A stretch of 64,000 nucleotides of DNA from an uncultured Bacteroides sp. (GCA_900544075.1 UQTJ01000006.1:42757-106756), one strand, 5' to 3'; numbered from the stretch's first letter, positions 16,033 to 25,359 are shown. Notes: a model not told the origin generated them from the letters alone. Numbers and translations: made by a program.

Positions 16033-17124
16033 TTACTTCACTATCCCCTTTTCCAGATACTCTGCAAGGTTCGTTCTTACCTCCTCGCTGTGTCTTTCCA
16101 CAGCCACCTTGGCCATATCAGCATCTACCATTATGTTCACCAGTTCCTGGAAGCTTGTCTTTGTAGGATTCCATCCTAATTTGGCTTTAGCCTTAGTAGG
16201 GTCACCCCACAAGTTGACAACGTCTGTAGGACGATAGAAATCTTCGCTCACTTCTACCAGACATTTGCCTGTAGCCTTGTCATAACCCTTTTCGTTGATA
16301 CCTTCACCCTTGAACTCCAGTTCTATTCCTGCACGCTTGAATGCATAGTAGCAGAATTCCCTTACGCTGTGCTGTTCGCCTGTAGCGATAACGAAATCCT
16401 CAGGAGTGTCGTTCTGCAGTATAAGCCACATACATTCCACATAATCCTTTGCATAACCCCAGTCACGCAGAGAATCTAAGTTTCCTAAATACAGCTTCTC
16501 CTGTTTGCCCTGAGCTATACGTGCGGCAGCCAGAGTAATCTTTCTTGTTACGAATGTTTCGCCACGTCTTTCACTCTCGTGGTTGAAAAGGATACCCGAG
16601 CAGCAGAACATGTTGTAAGCCTCACGGTATTCTTTCACTATCCAGAAACCGTAAAGCTTGGCTACGGCATATGGAGAATAGGGGTGGAACGGTGTATTCT
16701 CGTTCTGAGGCACTTCCTCCACTTTTCCATAGAGTTCCGAAGTCGAAGCCTGATATATACGGCAAGTATCAGTCAGTCCGCACAGACGTACCGCTTCCAA
16801 TACTCTCAATACACCTGTAGCGTCAACGTTCGCTGTAAACTCAGGTGAGTCGAACGATACCTGTACGTGGCTCTGTGCAGCCAGATTATAAACTTCAGTA
16901 GGACGAACCTTGCTCACCACCTGCATGATACTCATTGAGTCACCAAGGTCTGCATAATGAAGATGGAAATTAGGCTTTCCTTCCAGATGTGCGATTCTTT
17001 CTCTGAAGTCCACAGACGAACGTCTGATAGTGCCATGCACATCATATCCTTTGTCTAATAAGAACTCGGCCAGATAAGAACCGTCCTGGCCTGTAATACC
17101 CGTAATCAATGCTACTTTTCTCAT
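16033..17124 (-). CDS. gmd: GDP-mannose 4,6-dehydratase
   Basis: A 363-residue extended SDR. The NAD-binding start is ALITGITGQDGSYLAEFLL, followed by RRSSVDFRERIAHLEG and the catalytic YAVAKLYGFWIVKEY (YxxxK). It converts GDP-D-mannose to GDP-4-keto-6-deoxy-D-mannose in the cytoplasm. The usual partner for GDP-L-fucose synthesis (fcl/wcaG) is absent from this window; the next gene is a small cupin. GDP-L-fucose can instead come from Fkp, so Gmd here may feed another 6-deoxyhexose (for example GDP-rhamnose or a 6-deoxytalose), or fcl may lie elsewhere. Confidence 0.93.
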   Translation of the reverse strand: MRKVALITGITGQDGSYLAEFLLDKGYDVHGTIRRSSVDFRERIAHLEGKPNFHLHYADLGDSMSIMQVVSKVRPTEVYNLAAQSHVQVSFDSPEFTANVDATGVLRVLEAVRLCGLTDTCRIYQASTSELYGKVEEVPQNENTPFHPYSPYAVAKLYGFWIVKEYREAYNMFCCSGILFNHESERRGETFVTRKITLAAARIAQGKQEKLYLGNLDSLRDWGYAKDYVECMWLILQNDTPEDFVIATGEQHSVREFCYYAFKRAGIELEFKGEGINEKGYDKATGKCLVEVSEDFYRPTDVVNLWGDPTKAKAKLGWNPTKTSFQELVNIMVDADMAKVAVERHSEEVRTNLAEYLEKGIVK

Positions 17125-17168
17125 AAAAAAAATGTTGAATAAAATTATATTTGTATTACAATATTGTT

Positions 17169-17894
17169 TTATCTACTTAACTTCTCCTTTGTTATATTCC
17201 ACAGAAACAATGTGTTTCCTATGATATACCTCCTCCACATACGCTTCGGTTCCTTTATCAGACGATACAGCCACTCTAAGCTATGCTCCTGCCACCACAA
17301 AGGCGCACGCTCCACCGTTCCAGCAAAGAAGTCGAACACCGCCCCAATGGTACCACAGTGACAGTCAATATCCAGTTCCTTCCAGTGCGTATAAGCCCAT
17401 TTCTCCTGCTTCGGAGCCGTCATACCAATCCACAGCAGATCCGGCTTTGCAGCGTTAATAGCATCAATTATCGCCCTGTTATCCTCGTCCGTAAATTCCG
17501 GCTTATAGGGTGGGGAATAAGTCTCCACCGTAATGTTCGGATACACCACAGCCGCCTTTTCCTTTATCAGAGAAAGCACCTTCTCGCTGCTGCCCATAAA
17601 GAAACACTTTCCACCGCGCGCATTCAGTTTCTCCATCTCAAACACAAACAAGTCCCAACCCGCTATACGTTCCTTCGGTTGAGACTTCGCCTTAAGCCAT
17701 CTACACGCCATTACTATACTCGCCCCGTCTGGGATAAGCACATCCCCCTTGGTCAGAGCTTCCGCAAACAGAGCATCCTTCAGTGCCGTATTATACGAAT
17801 GCGCGTTTATAGTATTGATAAGGAGTTTCTTATCTTGTAAATTATAGAGAGTATCCTTTGATTCTACAATCTTTATATCTTTAAATTTCAGCAT
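17169..17894 (-). CDS. WecG/TagA/CpsF-family glycosyltransferase
   Basis: A 241-residue GT26 protein. The family motifs are KERIAGWDLF, GGKCFFMGSSEKVL, LLWIGMTAPKQEKW and GAVFDFFAGTVERAPLWWQ, followed by LEWLYRLIKEPKRMWRRY. Relatives transfer ManNAc or ManNAcA (or another sugar) to a lipid-linked first sugar, usually as the second step of repeat-unit assembly, working with a WcaJ/WecA-type initiator. It is a peripheral cytoplasmic enzyme. It lies between a small passenger gene and gmd, with 44 bases to the latter. Confidence 0.88.
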   Translation of the reverse strand: MLKFKDIKIVESKDTLYNLQDKKLLINTINAHSYNTALKDALFAEALTKGDVLIPDGASIVMACRWLKAKSQPKERIAGWDLFVFEMEKLNARGGKCFFMGSSEKVLSLIKEKAAVVYPNITVETYSPPYKPEFTDEDNRAIIDAINAAKPDLLWIGMTAPKQEKWAYTHWKELDIDCHCGTIGAVFDFFAGTVERAPLWWQEHSLEWLYRLIKEPKRMWRRYIIGNTLFLWNITKEKLSR

Positions 17895-17907
17895 TTTACT
17901 TATGATT

Positions 17908-18120
17908 TTATTTTATCATTTTTATCAGCTCCTTATCCAAAGTATCAAAAATAAATAAATCACCTTCGTTTAAAAAATCATTATCGTTAAGCAATCTTTT
18001 GTATGTTTCAGATTTCATCACAGTCTGAAAAGCCCATTCATAACTGGCAGAGTATTTTTTCATCAATAATTCTATTAAAGAATTTATTGTATAATCTATC
18101 ATTTCCCATTTTTTACTCAT
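17908..18120 (-). CDS. Small 70-residue protein coupled to a DUF3990-like relic
   Basis: A 70-residue acidic/basic helical protein (MSKKWEMIDYTINSLIELLM... ending FIFDTLDKELIKMIK). Its ATG overlaps the stop of the upstream relic by 4 bases (ATGA), as in toxin-antitoxin or partner pairs. Short proteins like this commonly accompany DUF3990/DUF3791 genes in gut Bacteroidales. I recognise the arrangement rather than a defined domain, so no function is assigned. It remains open while its partner is broken. Confidence 0.55.
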   Translation of the reverse strand: MSKKWEMIDYTINSLIELLMKKYSASYEWAFQTVMKSETYKRLLNDNDFLNEGDLFIFDTLDKELIKMIK

Positions 18121-18376
18121 TTCTCAATCCTCTTTAATAATTTAAGTGCATAATTGCTACAAAAGCACACTTGTATAGCATTGTAACGCTTGTATTCTAT
18201 TTCAGCTGCAATTTCTTCAAAAGTCTTTTCTTTTACTTTAATTTCACTGAAATGTTCTTTTAAATGATTGTCACCTAATGGACCAATAATAACGTCATCT
18301 TTTCTTCTCTATTTCTTTTTACTAAAGGAGAAAAAATTCCTTCATTTGGCTGATACAAAATTTTTTCAGTACACAT
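18117..18376 (-). pseudogene. Degraded DUF3990-like gene (frameshifted and N-truncated)
   Basis: From an ATG at 18376 the frame reads MCTEKILYQPNEGIF and SPLVKRNREEK, then stops after LLLVH. In the adjacent frame the same stretch continues as DDVIIGPLGDN, EIKVKEKTFEEIAAEIEY and IQVCFCSNYALKLL to a stop overlapping the next gene. One extra A in the GAAGAAAAG run (about 18302) would join the two parts as NREEK-DDVIIGP. DxVIGPxxDN and the C-terminal xxFxxxxALxxL pattern match DUF3990 proteins as I remember them, which are about 160 residues. The N-terminal half is absent, so this is a relic even without the frameshift. Confidence 0.5.
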
Positions 18377-18406
18377 AGTCAATATCTTTTTATAGATTGT
18401 TGTTTA

Positions 18407-18414
18407 CAAATATA
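18407..18414 (-). promoter_or_regulatory. Consensus -7 box upstream of the DUF3990-like relic
   Basis: The minus strand reads TATATTTG (TAnnTTTG), 30 bases before the relic's ATG. It could drive the relic, the 70-residue gene and possibly the wecG-like gene and gmd. Confidence 0.5.
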
Positions 18415-18485
18415 ACGTTTTATTAGATAATTACTTTCAGACATGTGGTTTTTTCTTTGTATATTAATCTTTTAATTACCTTCAT

Positions 18486-18564
18486 CAACCAACAACTAAA
18501 AACTAACAACTAATTTTTAATTAACTTCGCTGACCGTTAGCTCTTAATTATTAATTTTTAATTT
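18486..18564. repeat. Dispersed intergenic repeat with AACGGTCAGCGAAG core, minus-strand copy
   Basis: AT-rich words (ACAACTAAAAACTAACAACT, TTAATTTTTAATT) surround the core, which on the minus strand reads AACGGTCAGCGAAGT (18524-18538). The same core occurs at 54446-54462 and 58084-58100. It directly follows the rfbB stop codon. Confidence 0.65.
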
Positions 18565-19704
18565 TTAATTATTATACATCTCCTCATAATACCTCAGATA
18601 ATCCCCGCTCGTCACATTATCCATCCACTCCTGATTATCCAGATACCACTGTACGGTCTTCTCTATTCCTTCCTCAAACTGCAGGCTCGGTTCCCATCCT
18701 AATTCACGCTGCAGCTTCGTAGAGTCTATCGCATAGCGCATGTCATGTCCCAGACGGTCAGTCACATAAGTGATAAGCTCCAGCGAATACCCTTCCGGAT
18801 TGCCAAGCAGCCTGTCCACAGTCTTTATCAGCACCTTTATTATGTCAATGTTCTTCCACTCGTTGAACCCACCAATGTTATACGTTTCCGCAATCTTTCC
18901 GTTATGGAAAATCACATCTATCGCCCTCGCATGATCCACCACATACAGCCAGTCCCTTACGTTCTCACCCTTTCCATACACAGGCAGCGGCTTGCGATGA
19001 CGGATATTGTTTATAAACAGCGGAATCAGCTTCTCCGGGAACTGATACGGCCCATAGTTGTTCGAACAGTTCGTCACTATAGTCGGCATCCCGTAAGTAT
19101 CATGATACGCACGTACGAAATGGTCACTGCTCGCCTTCGAAGCCGAGTACGGACTATGCGGATTATATTTCGTATCCTCGTAGAAGAAATCCTTTCCGTA
19201 TGCTAAATGATGTTCCGACGAAGACGCTGTTGTGCTGAACGGCGGCTCTATACCCTCCGGATTCGTCATTTCCAATGCCCCATACACCTCATCAGTAGAT
19301 ATATGATAGAAACGCTTGCCCTCATACCTTTCAGGCAACGACTCCCAGTAAAGCTTTGCCGCCTGCAGCAATGACAGCGTACCCATCACGTTAGTACGTG
19401 CAAATGTGAACGGGTCCTTTATCGAGCGGTCCACATGGCTCTCCGCAGCAAGATGAATAATACCGTCTATCCCGTATTCCTTCATAATTTCCTGCATACG
19501 CTCATAATCGCAGATGTCAGCCTTCACGAACACATAGTTAGGCATATCCTCTATATCCTTCAGGTTCTCTAAGTTACCTGCATACGTCAGCTTGTCAAGG
19601 TTTATTATTCTGTACTCAGGATATTTGTTCACGAACAAGCGCACTACATGGCTGCCTATGAAACCGGCGCCGCCGGTAATCAATATATTACGTTTGAAGT
19701 TCAT
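18565..19704 (-). CDS. rfbB: dTDP-glucose 4,6-dehydratase
   Basis: A 379-residue extended SDR that starts NILITGGAGFIGSHVVRLF. It contains HLAAESHVDRSIKDP, the substrate motif YHISTDEVYG and catalytic YSASKASSDHFVRAY. It dehydrates dTDP-glucose to dTDP-4-keto-6-deoxyglucose, the second step of dTDP-L-rhamnose synthesis. It is the last of the rfbACDB set, 6 bases after rfbD, and is followed by a dispersed repeat rather than a clear terminator. Confidence 0.95.
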   Translation of the reverse strand: MNFKRNILITGGAGFIGSHVVRLFVNKYPEYRIINLDKLTYAGNLENLKDIEDMPNYVFVKADICDYERMQEIMKEYGIDGIIHLAAESHVDRSIKDPFTFARTNVMGTLSLLQAAKLYWESLPERYEGKRFYHISTDEVYGALEMTNPEGIEPPFSTTASSSEHHLAYGKDFFYEDTKYNPHSPYSASKASSDHFVRAYHDTYGMPTIVTNCSNNYGPYQFPEKLIPLFINNIRHRKPLPVYGKGENVRDWLYVVDHARAIDVIFHNGKIAETYNIGGFNEWKNIDIIKVLIKTVDRLLGNPEGYSLELITYVTDRLGHDMRYAIDSTKLQRELGWEPSLQFEEGIEKTVQWYLDNQEWMDNVTSGDYLRYYEEMYNN

Positions 19705-19710
19705 ATTTAC

Positions 19711-20622
19711 TTATTTTCTTAGATTATTAATACATATTTTCAGAGAATCAGTCCAATAAGGAATTTTTATTCCGAATGTTTCCTTTATCTTGGTCTTATC
19801 CAATACCGAATAGGCTGGACGTTTTACAGGACTTGGAAATTCATTGCTATGGCATGGCTGAATATCACAACCTGTATTTCCGGCCATTTCAGCGATGACT
19901 TTAGTGAAATCAAACCATGAACATACTCCTTCATTGCTGAAATGATATATTCCTGTCTTTGAATAACTGTCATTATATCCTTCTTTCACATAATCATCAA
20001 TCATAGTTCTAATAACAACAGCCAGATCATAAGCATAGGTAGGTGTACCTGCCTGGTCAAAGACAACTTTCAGTTCAGGTTTTGTGGAAGTCAGATTAAG
20101 CATAGTTTTCACAAAATTCTTTCCATATTCAGAATAAAGCCATGCAGTTCGTATAATCAGATGTTTGCATCCTGTAGCGATTATATTTTGTTCCCCCTCC
20201 AGCTTGGTCTGTCCATATACCCCTGTTGGAGTGCCTTTTTGTTCCTCCTTACAAGGCACATTATACGGATCGCCACCAAATACATAGTCCGTTGACACAT
20301 GTACCAGCAGACCGTTAACCTCTTTCATTACAGTTGCCAGGTTTTTAGGAGCCACTGCATTAAGTATTCTGCAGAAATCCACATCCGATTCTGCTTTATC
20401 TACATTCGTATAAGCGGCACAGTTTATAATGCAGTCTATACCTTTTTCTTTTACAATACTTCTTACCGCTTCAATATCCGTTATATCCAAAATAGTGGTT
20501 TCTACACCATCCACAATAGTAACGTCTGTAAAGACAAAATTATATTCAGTATTTTTGCTTATGATGCGCATTTCGTTACCTAATTGTCCGTTTGCGCCTG
20601 TAACCAGAATATTCATGTTCAT
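19711..20622 (-). CDS. rfbD: dTDP-4-dehydrorhamnose reductase
   Basis: An SDR of about 303 residues with NILVTGANGQLGNEM, HVSTDYVFGGDPYNVP, catalytic YGQTKLEGE and a C-terminal PAYSVLDKTKI segment. It reduces dTDP-4-keto-L-rhamnose to dTDP-L-rhamnose, the last step of the pathway. An earlier ATG at 20643 would overlap rfbC by 17 bases; I prefer the ATG at 20622 (or 20616, MNILVTG), which leaves the rfbC stop clear and puts the Rossmann motif at the usual distance from the N-terminus. Confidence 0.93.
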   Translation of the reverse strand: MNMNILVTGANGQLGNEMRIISKNTEYNFVFTDVTIVDGVETTILDITDIEAVRSIVKEKGIDCIINCAAYTNVDKAESDVDFCRILNAVAPKNLATVMKEVNGLLVHVSTDYVFGGDPYNVPCKEEQKGTPTGVYGQTKLEGEQNIIATGCKHLIIRTAWLYSEYGKNFVKTMLNLTSTKPELKVVFDQAGTPTYAYDLAVVIRTMIDDYVKEGYNDSYSKTGIYHFSNEGVCSWFDFTKVIAEMAGNTGCDIQPCHSNEFPSPVKRPAYSVLDKTKIKETFGIKIPYWTDSLKICINNLRK

Positions 20623-20626
20623 AATT

Positions 20627-21196
20627 TTAGTATAAAGGAACATTTATATTAAACGGTGAATCGAAATCCTTCAGAAGAGAGTGCTTTGTATCCTTTTCGC
20701 TAAGAATAGCCTTTTCTGTCGGAATACGCCAGTCAATGCCAAGGCTTTCGTCCAGAATACTTATACCGCCGTCAGCTTCAGGAGCATAGAAATTGTCGCA
20801 CTTATACTGGAATATTGCTTCGTCGCTCAGTACTGCGAAACCGTGAGCAAATCCTCTTGGAACAAAGAACTGTCTGTGATTATCCTCAGTCAGTTCCACA
20901 GTCACATGCTTGCCGTAAGTAGGCGAACCTTTGCGTATATCCACCGCCACATCAAGTACAGCACCTTTAATGACTCTTACTAGCTTGCTCTGTGTAAAAG
21001 GCGGACGCTGGAAATGCAATCCCCTCATGACGCCGTAGCTTGACTTGCTTTCATTGTCCTGTACAAATTTTATTTCCCTTACCTCTTTGCAGAAGTCCCT
21101 TTCCGAGAACGATTCAAAGAAATAACCTCTTGCATCAGTAAAGATGCGTGGCTCGATTATCACCACACCTTCTATGTCAGTCTTTATGATGTTCAT
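20627..21196 (-). CDS. rfbC: dTDP-4-dehydrorhamnose 3,5-epimerase
   Basis: A 189-residue RmlC-type cupin with GYFFESFSERDF, the catalytic-His segment GVMRGLHFQRPP and RGFAHGFAVLSDEAIFQYKC. It epimerises dTDP-4-keto-6-deoxyglucose at C3 and C5. Spacing to rfbA is 24 bases, and 4 bases separate it from the preferred rfbD start. A second, more diverged RmlC homologue of the same length lies at 43814-44383 within the CDP-sugar gene set. Confidence 0.95.
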   Translation of the reverse strand: MNIIKTDIEGVVIIEPRIFTDARGYFFESFSERDFCKEVREIKFVQDNESKSSYGVMRGLHFQRPPFTQSKLVRVIKGAVLDVAVDIRKGSPTYGKHVTVELTEDNHRQFFVPRGFAHGFAVLSDEAIFQYKCDNFYAPEADGGISILDESLGIDWRIPTEKAILSEKDTKHSLLKDFDSPFNINVPLY

Positions 21197-21220
21197 TAGT
21201 AACTAGTTCTTAGTTGTTAG

Positions 21221-22126
21221 TTAGTCCAGATTTTCCTTTCCTGTTTCTTTAACTTCTTCTATCACCTTCAGTAGATACTGTCCATACTGGTTCTTCAGCA
21301 TCGGTTCCGCATTCTTTCTCATCTGTTCCTCAGATATCCACCCCTTGCGGTAAGCTATCCCCTCCAGACATGCTATTTTCAGTCCCGTACGTTTCTCCAG
21401 CACCTCGATATAAGTCGAAGCTTCGCTCAGCGAGTCATGCGTACCCGTATCCAGCCATGCGAAACCGCGTCCCAGAGTCTGCACCTTCAGTTCCCCGTCC
21501 TCCAGGAAACGCTGGTTCACCGTAGTAATCTCCAGTTCCCCGCGGGCCGACGGCTTGATGTTCTTGGCCACATCCACCACCTTGTTCGGGTAGAAATACA
21601 GTCCCACCACCGCATAGTTCGATTTCGGTTTTGCCGGTTTCTCCTCTATGCTCAGGCAGTTGCCCTCCTTGTCGAATTCAGCCACCCCGTATCGTTCAGG
21701 ATCGTTCACCCAGTATCCGAACACCGTAGCCTTCTTCTCCTCCTCGGCAGTGCGTACAGCCTCTTTCAGCATACCGCTGAAACCGGCCCCGTGGAAGATA
21801 TTGTCACCCAGCACCAGACACGCCGAGTCATTGCCAATGAATTTCTCTCCTATGATGAACGCCTGAGCCAGACCGTCCGGACTAGGCTGTTCCGCATATT
21901 CGAATTTCACTCCGAATTCCGAGCCGTCGCCCAGCAGACGCTTGAACCCCGGCAAGTCATACGGAGTAGATATAATAAGAATCTCCCTTATCCCTGCCAG
22001 CATCAGCACGGAAATAGGATAATAAATCATCGGTTTGTCAAACACAGGGAGCATCTGTTTGCTCACCCCCTTGGTGATAGGATACAGTCTCGTTCCGCTA
22101 CCACCTGCCAATACGATTCCTTTCAT
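21221..22126 (-). CDS. rfbA: Glucose-1-phosphate thymidylyltransferase
   Basis: Read from the ATG at 22126 the protein has 301 residues, the usual RmlA length, and begins MKGIVLAGGSGTRLYPITKG. It contains KQMLPVFDKPMIYYP, LGDNIFHGAGF and the C-terminal GLKIACLEGIAYRKGWI. It makes dTDP-glucose from dTTP and glucose-1-phosphate. An upstream start at 22177 would add 17 residues overlapping the previous gene and is not supported by the family. It is the first of the four contiguous rhamnose genes (A, C, D, B). Confidence 0.95.
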   Translation of the reverse strand: MKGIVLAGGSGTRLYPITKGVSKQMLPVFDKPMIYYPISVLMLAGIREILIISTPYDLPGFKRLLGDGSEFGVKFEYAEQPSPDGLAQAFIIGEKFIGNDSACLVLGDNIFHGAGFSGMLKEAVRTAEEEKKATVFGYWVNDPERYGVAEFDKEGNCLSIEEKPAKPKSNYAVVGLYFYPNKVVDVAKNIKPSARGELEITTVNQRFLEDGELKVQTLGRGFAWLDTGTHDSLSEASTYIEVLEKRTGLKIACLEGIAYRKGWISEEQMRKNAEPMLKNQYGQYLLKVIEEVKETGKENLD

Positions 22127-22149
22127 CTTTAATGATTTTATAAGTACTT

Positions 22150-23112
22150 TTATATAAGTTTTGTTATAGTCTTCCAATCATAATCACCATCTCTGAATGT
22201 TTGCGAAAATAATCTTGCTACACATCTTAAAATATATGCTACAAAGATTATAATCACAAACATAAGAATAATATTCAAAGGGAAAATACTGTTCATTTTA
22301 TCTGTAAATAGTGTATATTGAACCAAATAAATTTCCAAACATAAACCGCCAATAAACTTCATACACCATCCTAATACTTTCTTATTATAAAGCATTTTCA
22401 TTTTTTCACTATTACAGACTTTATATGAATAATATACAATATAAAGTAATGGAATCAATGATATTATTTGCAATTCAGAACATACAGGGTTGAGCCTTCC
22501 AGAAAAAAGTATTGCATAATATATTATTACACTACAAGATAATTTCATTAAATCGTATCTAAAACTGTACTTAAGCTCCTTTTTCGATACTCCCATCATT
22601 GCTCCTAACAACATAAACAAAAAATAGTGACACCATTTGAAATACGTATTACCATACATATTATAATTTTCCGGTCTATCAATCAGTAAATACCATATAA
22701 TAGTTATAATGGAAGCTATTATGAACACCAGTCGTAATTTATTGAACATAAACCGTTTTATGATATATAATATGACATAATATATCATAATACATGTCAC
22801 GAACCATCCACCTCCATGAATTATGATGTAATCCATTCCATATTGTTGGTTAAAGATAAAAGCTCCTAATATCGCCCATGCAAACACAGTAGGATAGATT
22901 CGCCTTATACGCCTTTTGTACCAGTTATCGAATCGTCCCATTCTCCCTAGAAAGAGTGTAAATCCGGAGCAGAAAAAGAATAACACGTCACCTATTGCTC
23001 CTCCCGTAGCTAACATACTGTATTTTCCATATAATAATTCCATATGAGAATTAGTAATCAGCAATGCTGCAAAGAATTTTAATATATCAATACCTATATT
23101 TCGTTCTTTCAT
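22150..23112 (-). CDS. Membrane acyltransferase (acyltransferase 3 family)
   Basis: A 320-residue integral membrane protein with about ten hydrophobic segments. The N-terminal family motif is NIGIDILKFFAALLITNSHMELL (Asp followed after spacing by a conserved SH), followed by FCSGFTLFLGRMGR and RRIRRIYPTVFAW. Such enzymes move acetyl groups across or onto membrane-associated glycans, so O-acetylation of the capsule repeat unit is inferred. It overlaps the upstream glycosyltransferase by 4 bases. It is strongly AT-rich, like the rest of the capsule core. Confidence 0.85.
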   Translation of the reverse strand: MKERNIGIDILKFFAALLITNSHMELLYGKYSMLATGGAIGDVLFFFCSGFTLFLGRMGRFDNWYKRRIRRIYPTVFAWAILGAFIFNQQYGMDYIIIHGGGWFVTCIMIYYVILYIIKRFMFNKLRLVFIIASIITIIWYLLIDRPENYNMYGNTYFKWCHYFLFMLLGAMMGVSKKELKYSFRYDLMKLSCSVIIYYAILFSGRLNPVCSELQIISLIPLLYIVYYSYKVCNSEKMKMLYNKKVLGWCMKFIGGLCLEIYLVQYTLFTDKMNSIFPLNIILMFVIIIFVAYILRCVARLFSQTFRDGDYDWKTITKLI

Positions 23113-24332
23113 TTATTTAAATCTTTATTATAAAGTTCAATCATATCCTGTATTTTTTTATCCCAAGATAATTCTTTCTGTCTGGCATTACATTTCTGAG
23201 CCATATCATATAATAACTTTCTATTATTTTCCAGTTTATTCAATATCTTAGAGAATTCTTTAACCGATGTTTCCGGATTTGAAAGTTCAATCTTTATACC
23301 AACTTTTGAATTTACAGAATCACCTTGTCCACATGTATTAAAGCATACAACAGGTAAATTATTTGCTATAGCTTCAAGAACCACATGAGGTGTACCTTCT
23401 GCTACACTTGTAAAGAAAAACACATCACTGTTTTGCATTATTTTTTGTACCTCATCATGTGAAACAGCTCCATGCCATATACATTGATTCTCTATTTTAA
23501 GTCTCTTGGTTAACTCTAAATAATAAGAATTATCACCACCTCCAACAATATGTAATTTGATATTCCTATTATTAGTTTCAGCTATACTGCGTATGGCCAA
23601 ACCTAATTGTTTTCTAAAATCTAATTTGCCAACCCAAAGAATATCAAACAAATCTTTATCTGATTTATCCTTTATTGAATGTTCCTGAACATAACATCCG
23701 GTTTCGTTAATTAAAGGAGAATCAATATTAAAATACTTTTTAAACGACAATTGTGAATTTGAAGACGCCGATACCACATATGATGCACGTTTTGTAGCCT
23801 TATGTACTCTTGTTGAATATTTAAGTTGAAACTTAGTGATAGTATTCTTCAACCACATAAACAATTTCGTTTTTATACTGGCTCCTTCAAGATATGCAAT
23901 AGGGAAACTCTCTTTGGCATCTACTGGTCCCCATACAAAAGGTATATTTTCAATTTTCCATAAATAACCTGGCTCTCTGAAACCAATCATATTTAATTGA
24001 TGTAATATATCTATATGAGTCTGCTGACAAATCTCTTTAGCCATTAAATATGTTTTCCACTGCCATTCCTTATAATATTTGTAGAAACGCCAGTCCCCTT
24101 GATTCCAGCACATCTTTCTTATTTCTTCCGAAACAGGATTATAATAAAAATGCATATTTCCCCCTTGTGGTAGAGTAGGGAGTATTGCTTCTATATTATT
24201 ACGAAATTCACCTTCCGTTATAATATGAAGTTCACAATACTTTGCAAGATTCACGCACCAGTTCCAAGCCATTCCTGGTTCACTACCCATATTGGGAGAA
24301 CATGCATATGCATTAATAATGATTGATAACAT
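23109..24332 (-). CDS. Glycosyltransferase family 4 protein
   Basis: A 407-residue GT-B protein that starts IIINAYACSPNMGSEPGMAW (Gly-rich acceptor loop). It has FDILWVGKLDFRKQLGLAIR and the EX7E-type donor motif FTSVAEGTPHVVLEAIANN. It would add one sugar of the repeat unit at the inner membrane; donor and linkage cannot be predicted. It overlaps neighbours on both sides (20 and 4 bases), showing a tightly packed operon. Confidence 0.85.
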   Translation of the reverse strand: MLSIIINAYACSPNMGSEPGMAWNWCVNLAKYCELHIITEGEFRNNIEAILPTLPQGGNMHFYYNPVSEEIRKMCWNQGDWRFYKYYKEWQWKTYLMAKEICQQTHIDILHQLNMIGFREPGYLWKIENIPFVWGPVDAKESFPIAYLEGASIKTKLFMWLKNTITKFQLKYSTRVHKATKRASYVVSASSNSQLSFKKYFNIDSPLINETGCYVQEHSIKDKSDKDLFDILWVGKLDFRKQLGLAIRSIAETNNRNIKLHIVGGGDNSYYLELTKRLKIENQCIWHGAVSHDEVQKIMQNSDVFFFTSVAEGTPHVVLEAIANNLPVVCFNTCGQGDSVNSKVGIKIELSNPETSVKEFSKILNKLENNRKLLYDMAQKCNARQKELSWDKKIQDMIELYNKDLNK

Positions 24333-25359
24333 AGAAAGAAATTTTATTTAAGAATGGTTTGATAACTTTGTTATATAAAATAATTATAGGTATTAATATA
24401 ATACATATTATTACCAAACAAATCAAAGAATTTAATATATCATGCCTTACATCATTTATAGTGCAAGTAGTAATCTTACTATATAAAAAAATAATAATTC
24501 TTTTTAAAGGATCATGAATACATAATATTAATAATGTATTACTACCGAAAAAAGAAATTATTTTTCCTATAATATTATTAGCATAGATCTTTTGAAATAA
24601 TAGTGCAAATAATAACAGTAGTAAAATTGTATATATAGCAATAAAATAAAATATAATAGCTGTATCAGGTTGAGGATAAAAAATAGTTGATGGTACATAT
24701 CCATAATAACAAATATATATACAATAAATTATCAGAAGAATTATAAAGATGTAAGATTTGCTCTTGCTTGTTAATTTATATAACAGATGTACTTTACTAC
24801 TAATACAATGAAATAAGAAACAATAACAAGCCATTATTAGTCCGAATGGTAACAAAAGATTGAAATATGAAAAAATAAATGATAATCCAATACAAATAAT
24901 ACCAATAAGACATCTGAATTTAAAATTATATTTAGAAAATGAACAAGCTAGTATTTCAGTAGATATGAGAGCAGGCACAAACCATAACGGATTGTTATGT
25001 GCGAAAAAGTTCCAATATGGACTTTCATAAAATAACCCTAATATAGGTTTCCACCATTCTGCTTCAACACCACCCGAATTGGTTCTTAAATATCTCTCAA
25101 TTAAAACCCAATATAGGAATGTTAATATATAAAAGAATAAATAAGGAATAATTAGTGTTGGAATTCTTTTTCTAATTAATTCTTTAACTGTGTACTGATT
25201 CCTAAAAAACACACCTGATAATACAAAAAACAATGGCATATGAAAAGAATATATAAACTGATAAATCATATCGTTATTAGTATATATATGCCCCATTATA
25301 ACAGCCCAAATACCAAAACACTTTAAAAAGTCTATATATATTAATCTTTGATTATTCAT
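24313..25359 (-). CDS. Membrane acyltransferase (acyltransferase 3 family)
   Basis: A 348-residue multi-pass membrane protein that starts RLIYIDFLKCFGIWAVIMGH, matching the D...GH motif of this family. It continues with FHMPLFFVLSGVFFRNQY and a basic turn (LIRKRIPTLIIPY). A role in O-acetylation of capsule sugars or of a polyprenyl intermediate is inferred from the family. It differs from the other acyltransferases in the locus, so each may modify a different position. It overlaps both the upstream oxidoreductase gene (4 bases) and the downstream glycosyltransferase gene (20 bases). Confidence 0.85.
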   Translation of the reverse strand: MNNQRLIYIDFLKCFGIWAVIMGHIYTNNDMIYQFIYSFHMPLFFVLSGVFFRNQYTVKELIRKRIPTLIIPYLFFYILTFLYWVLIERYLRTNSGGVEAEWWKPILGLFYESPYWNFFAHNNPLWFVPALISTEILACSFSKYNFKFRCLIGIICIGLSFIFSYFNLLLPFGLIMACYCFLFHCISSKVHLLYKLTSKSKSYIFIILLIIYCIYICYYGYVPSTIFYPQPDTAIIFYFIAIYTILLLLLFALLFQKIYANNIIGKIISFFGSNTLLILCIHDPLKRIIIFLYSKITTCTINDVRHDILNSLICLVIICIILIPIIILYNKVIKPFLNKISFYVINHY

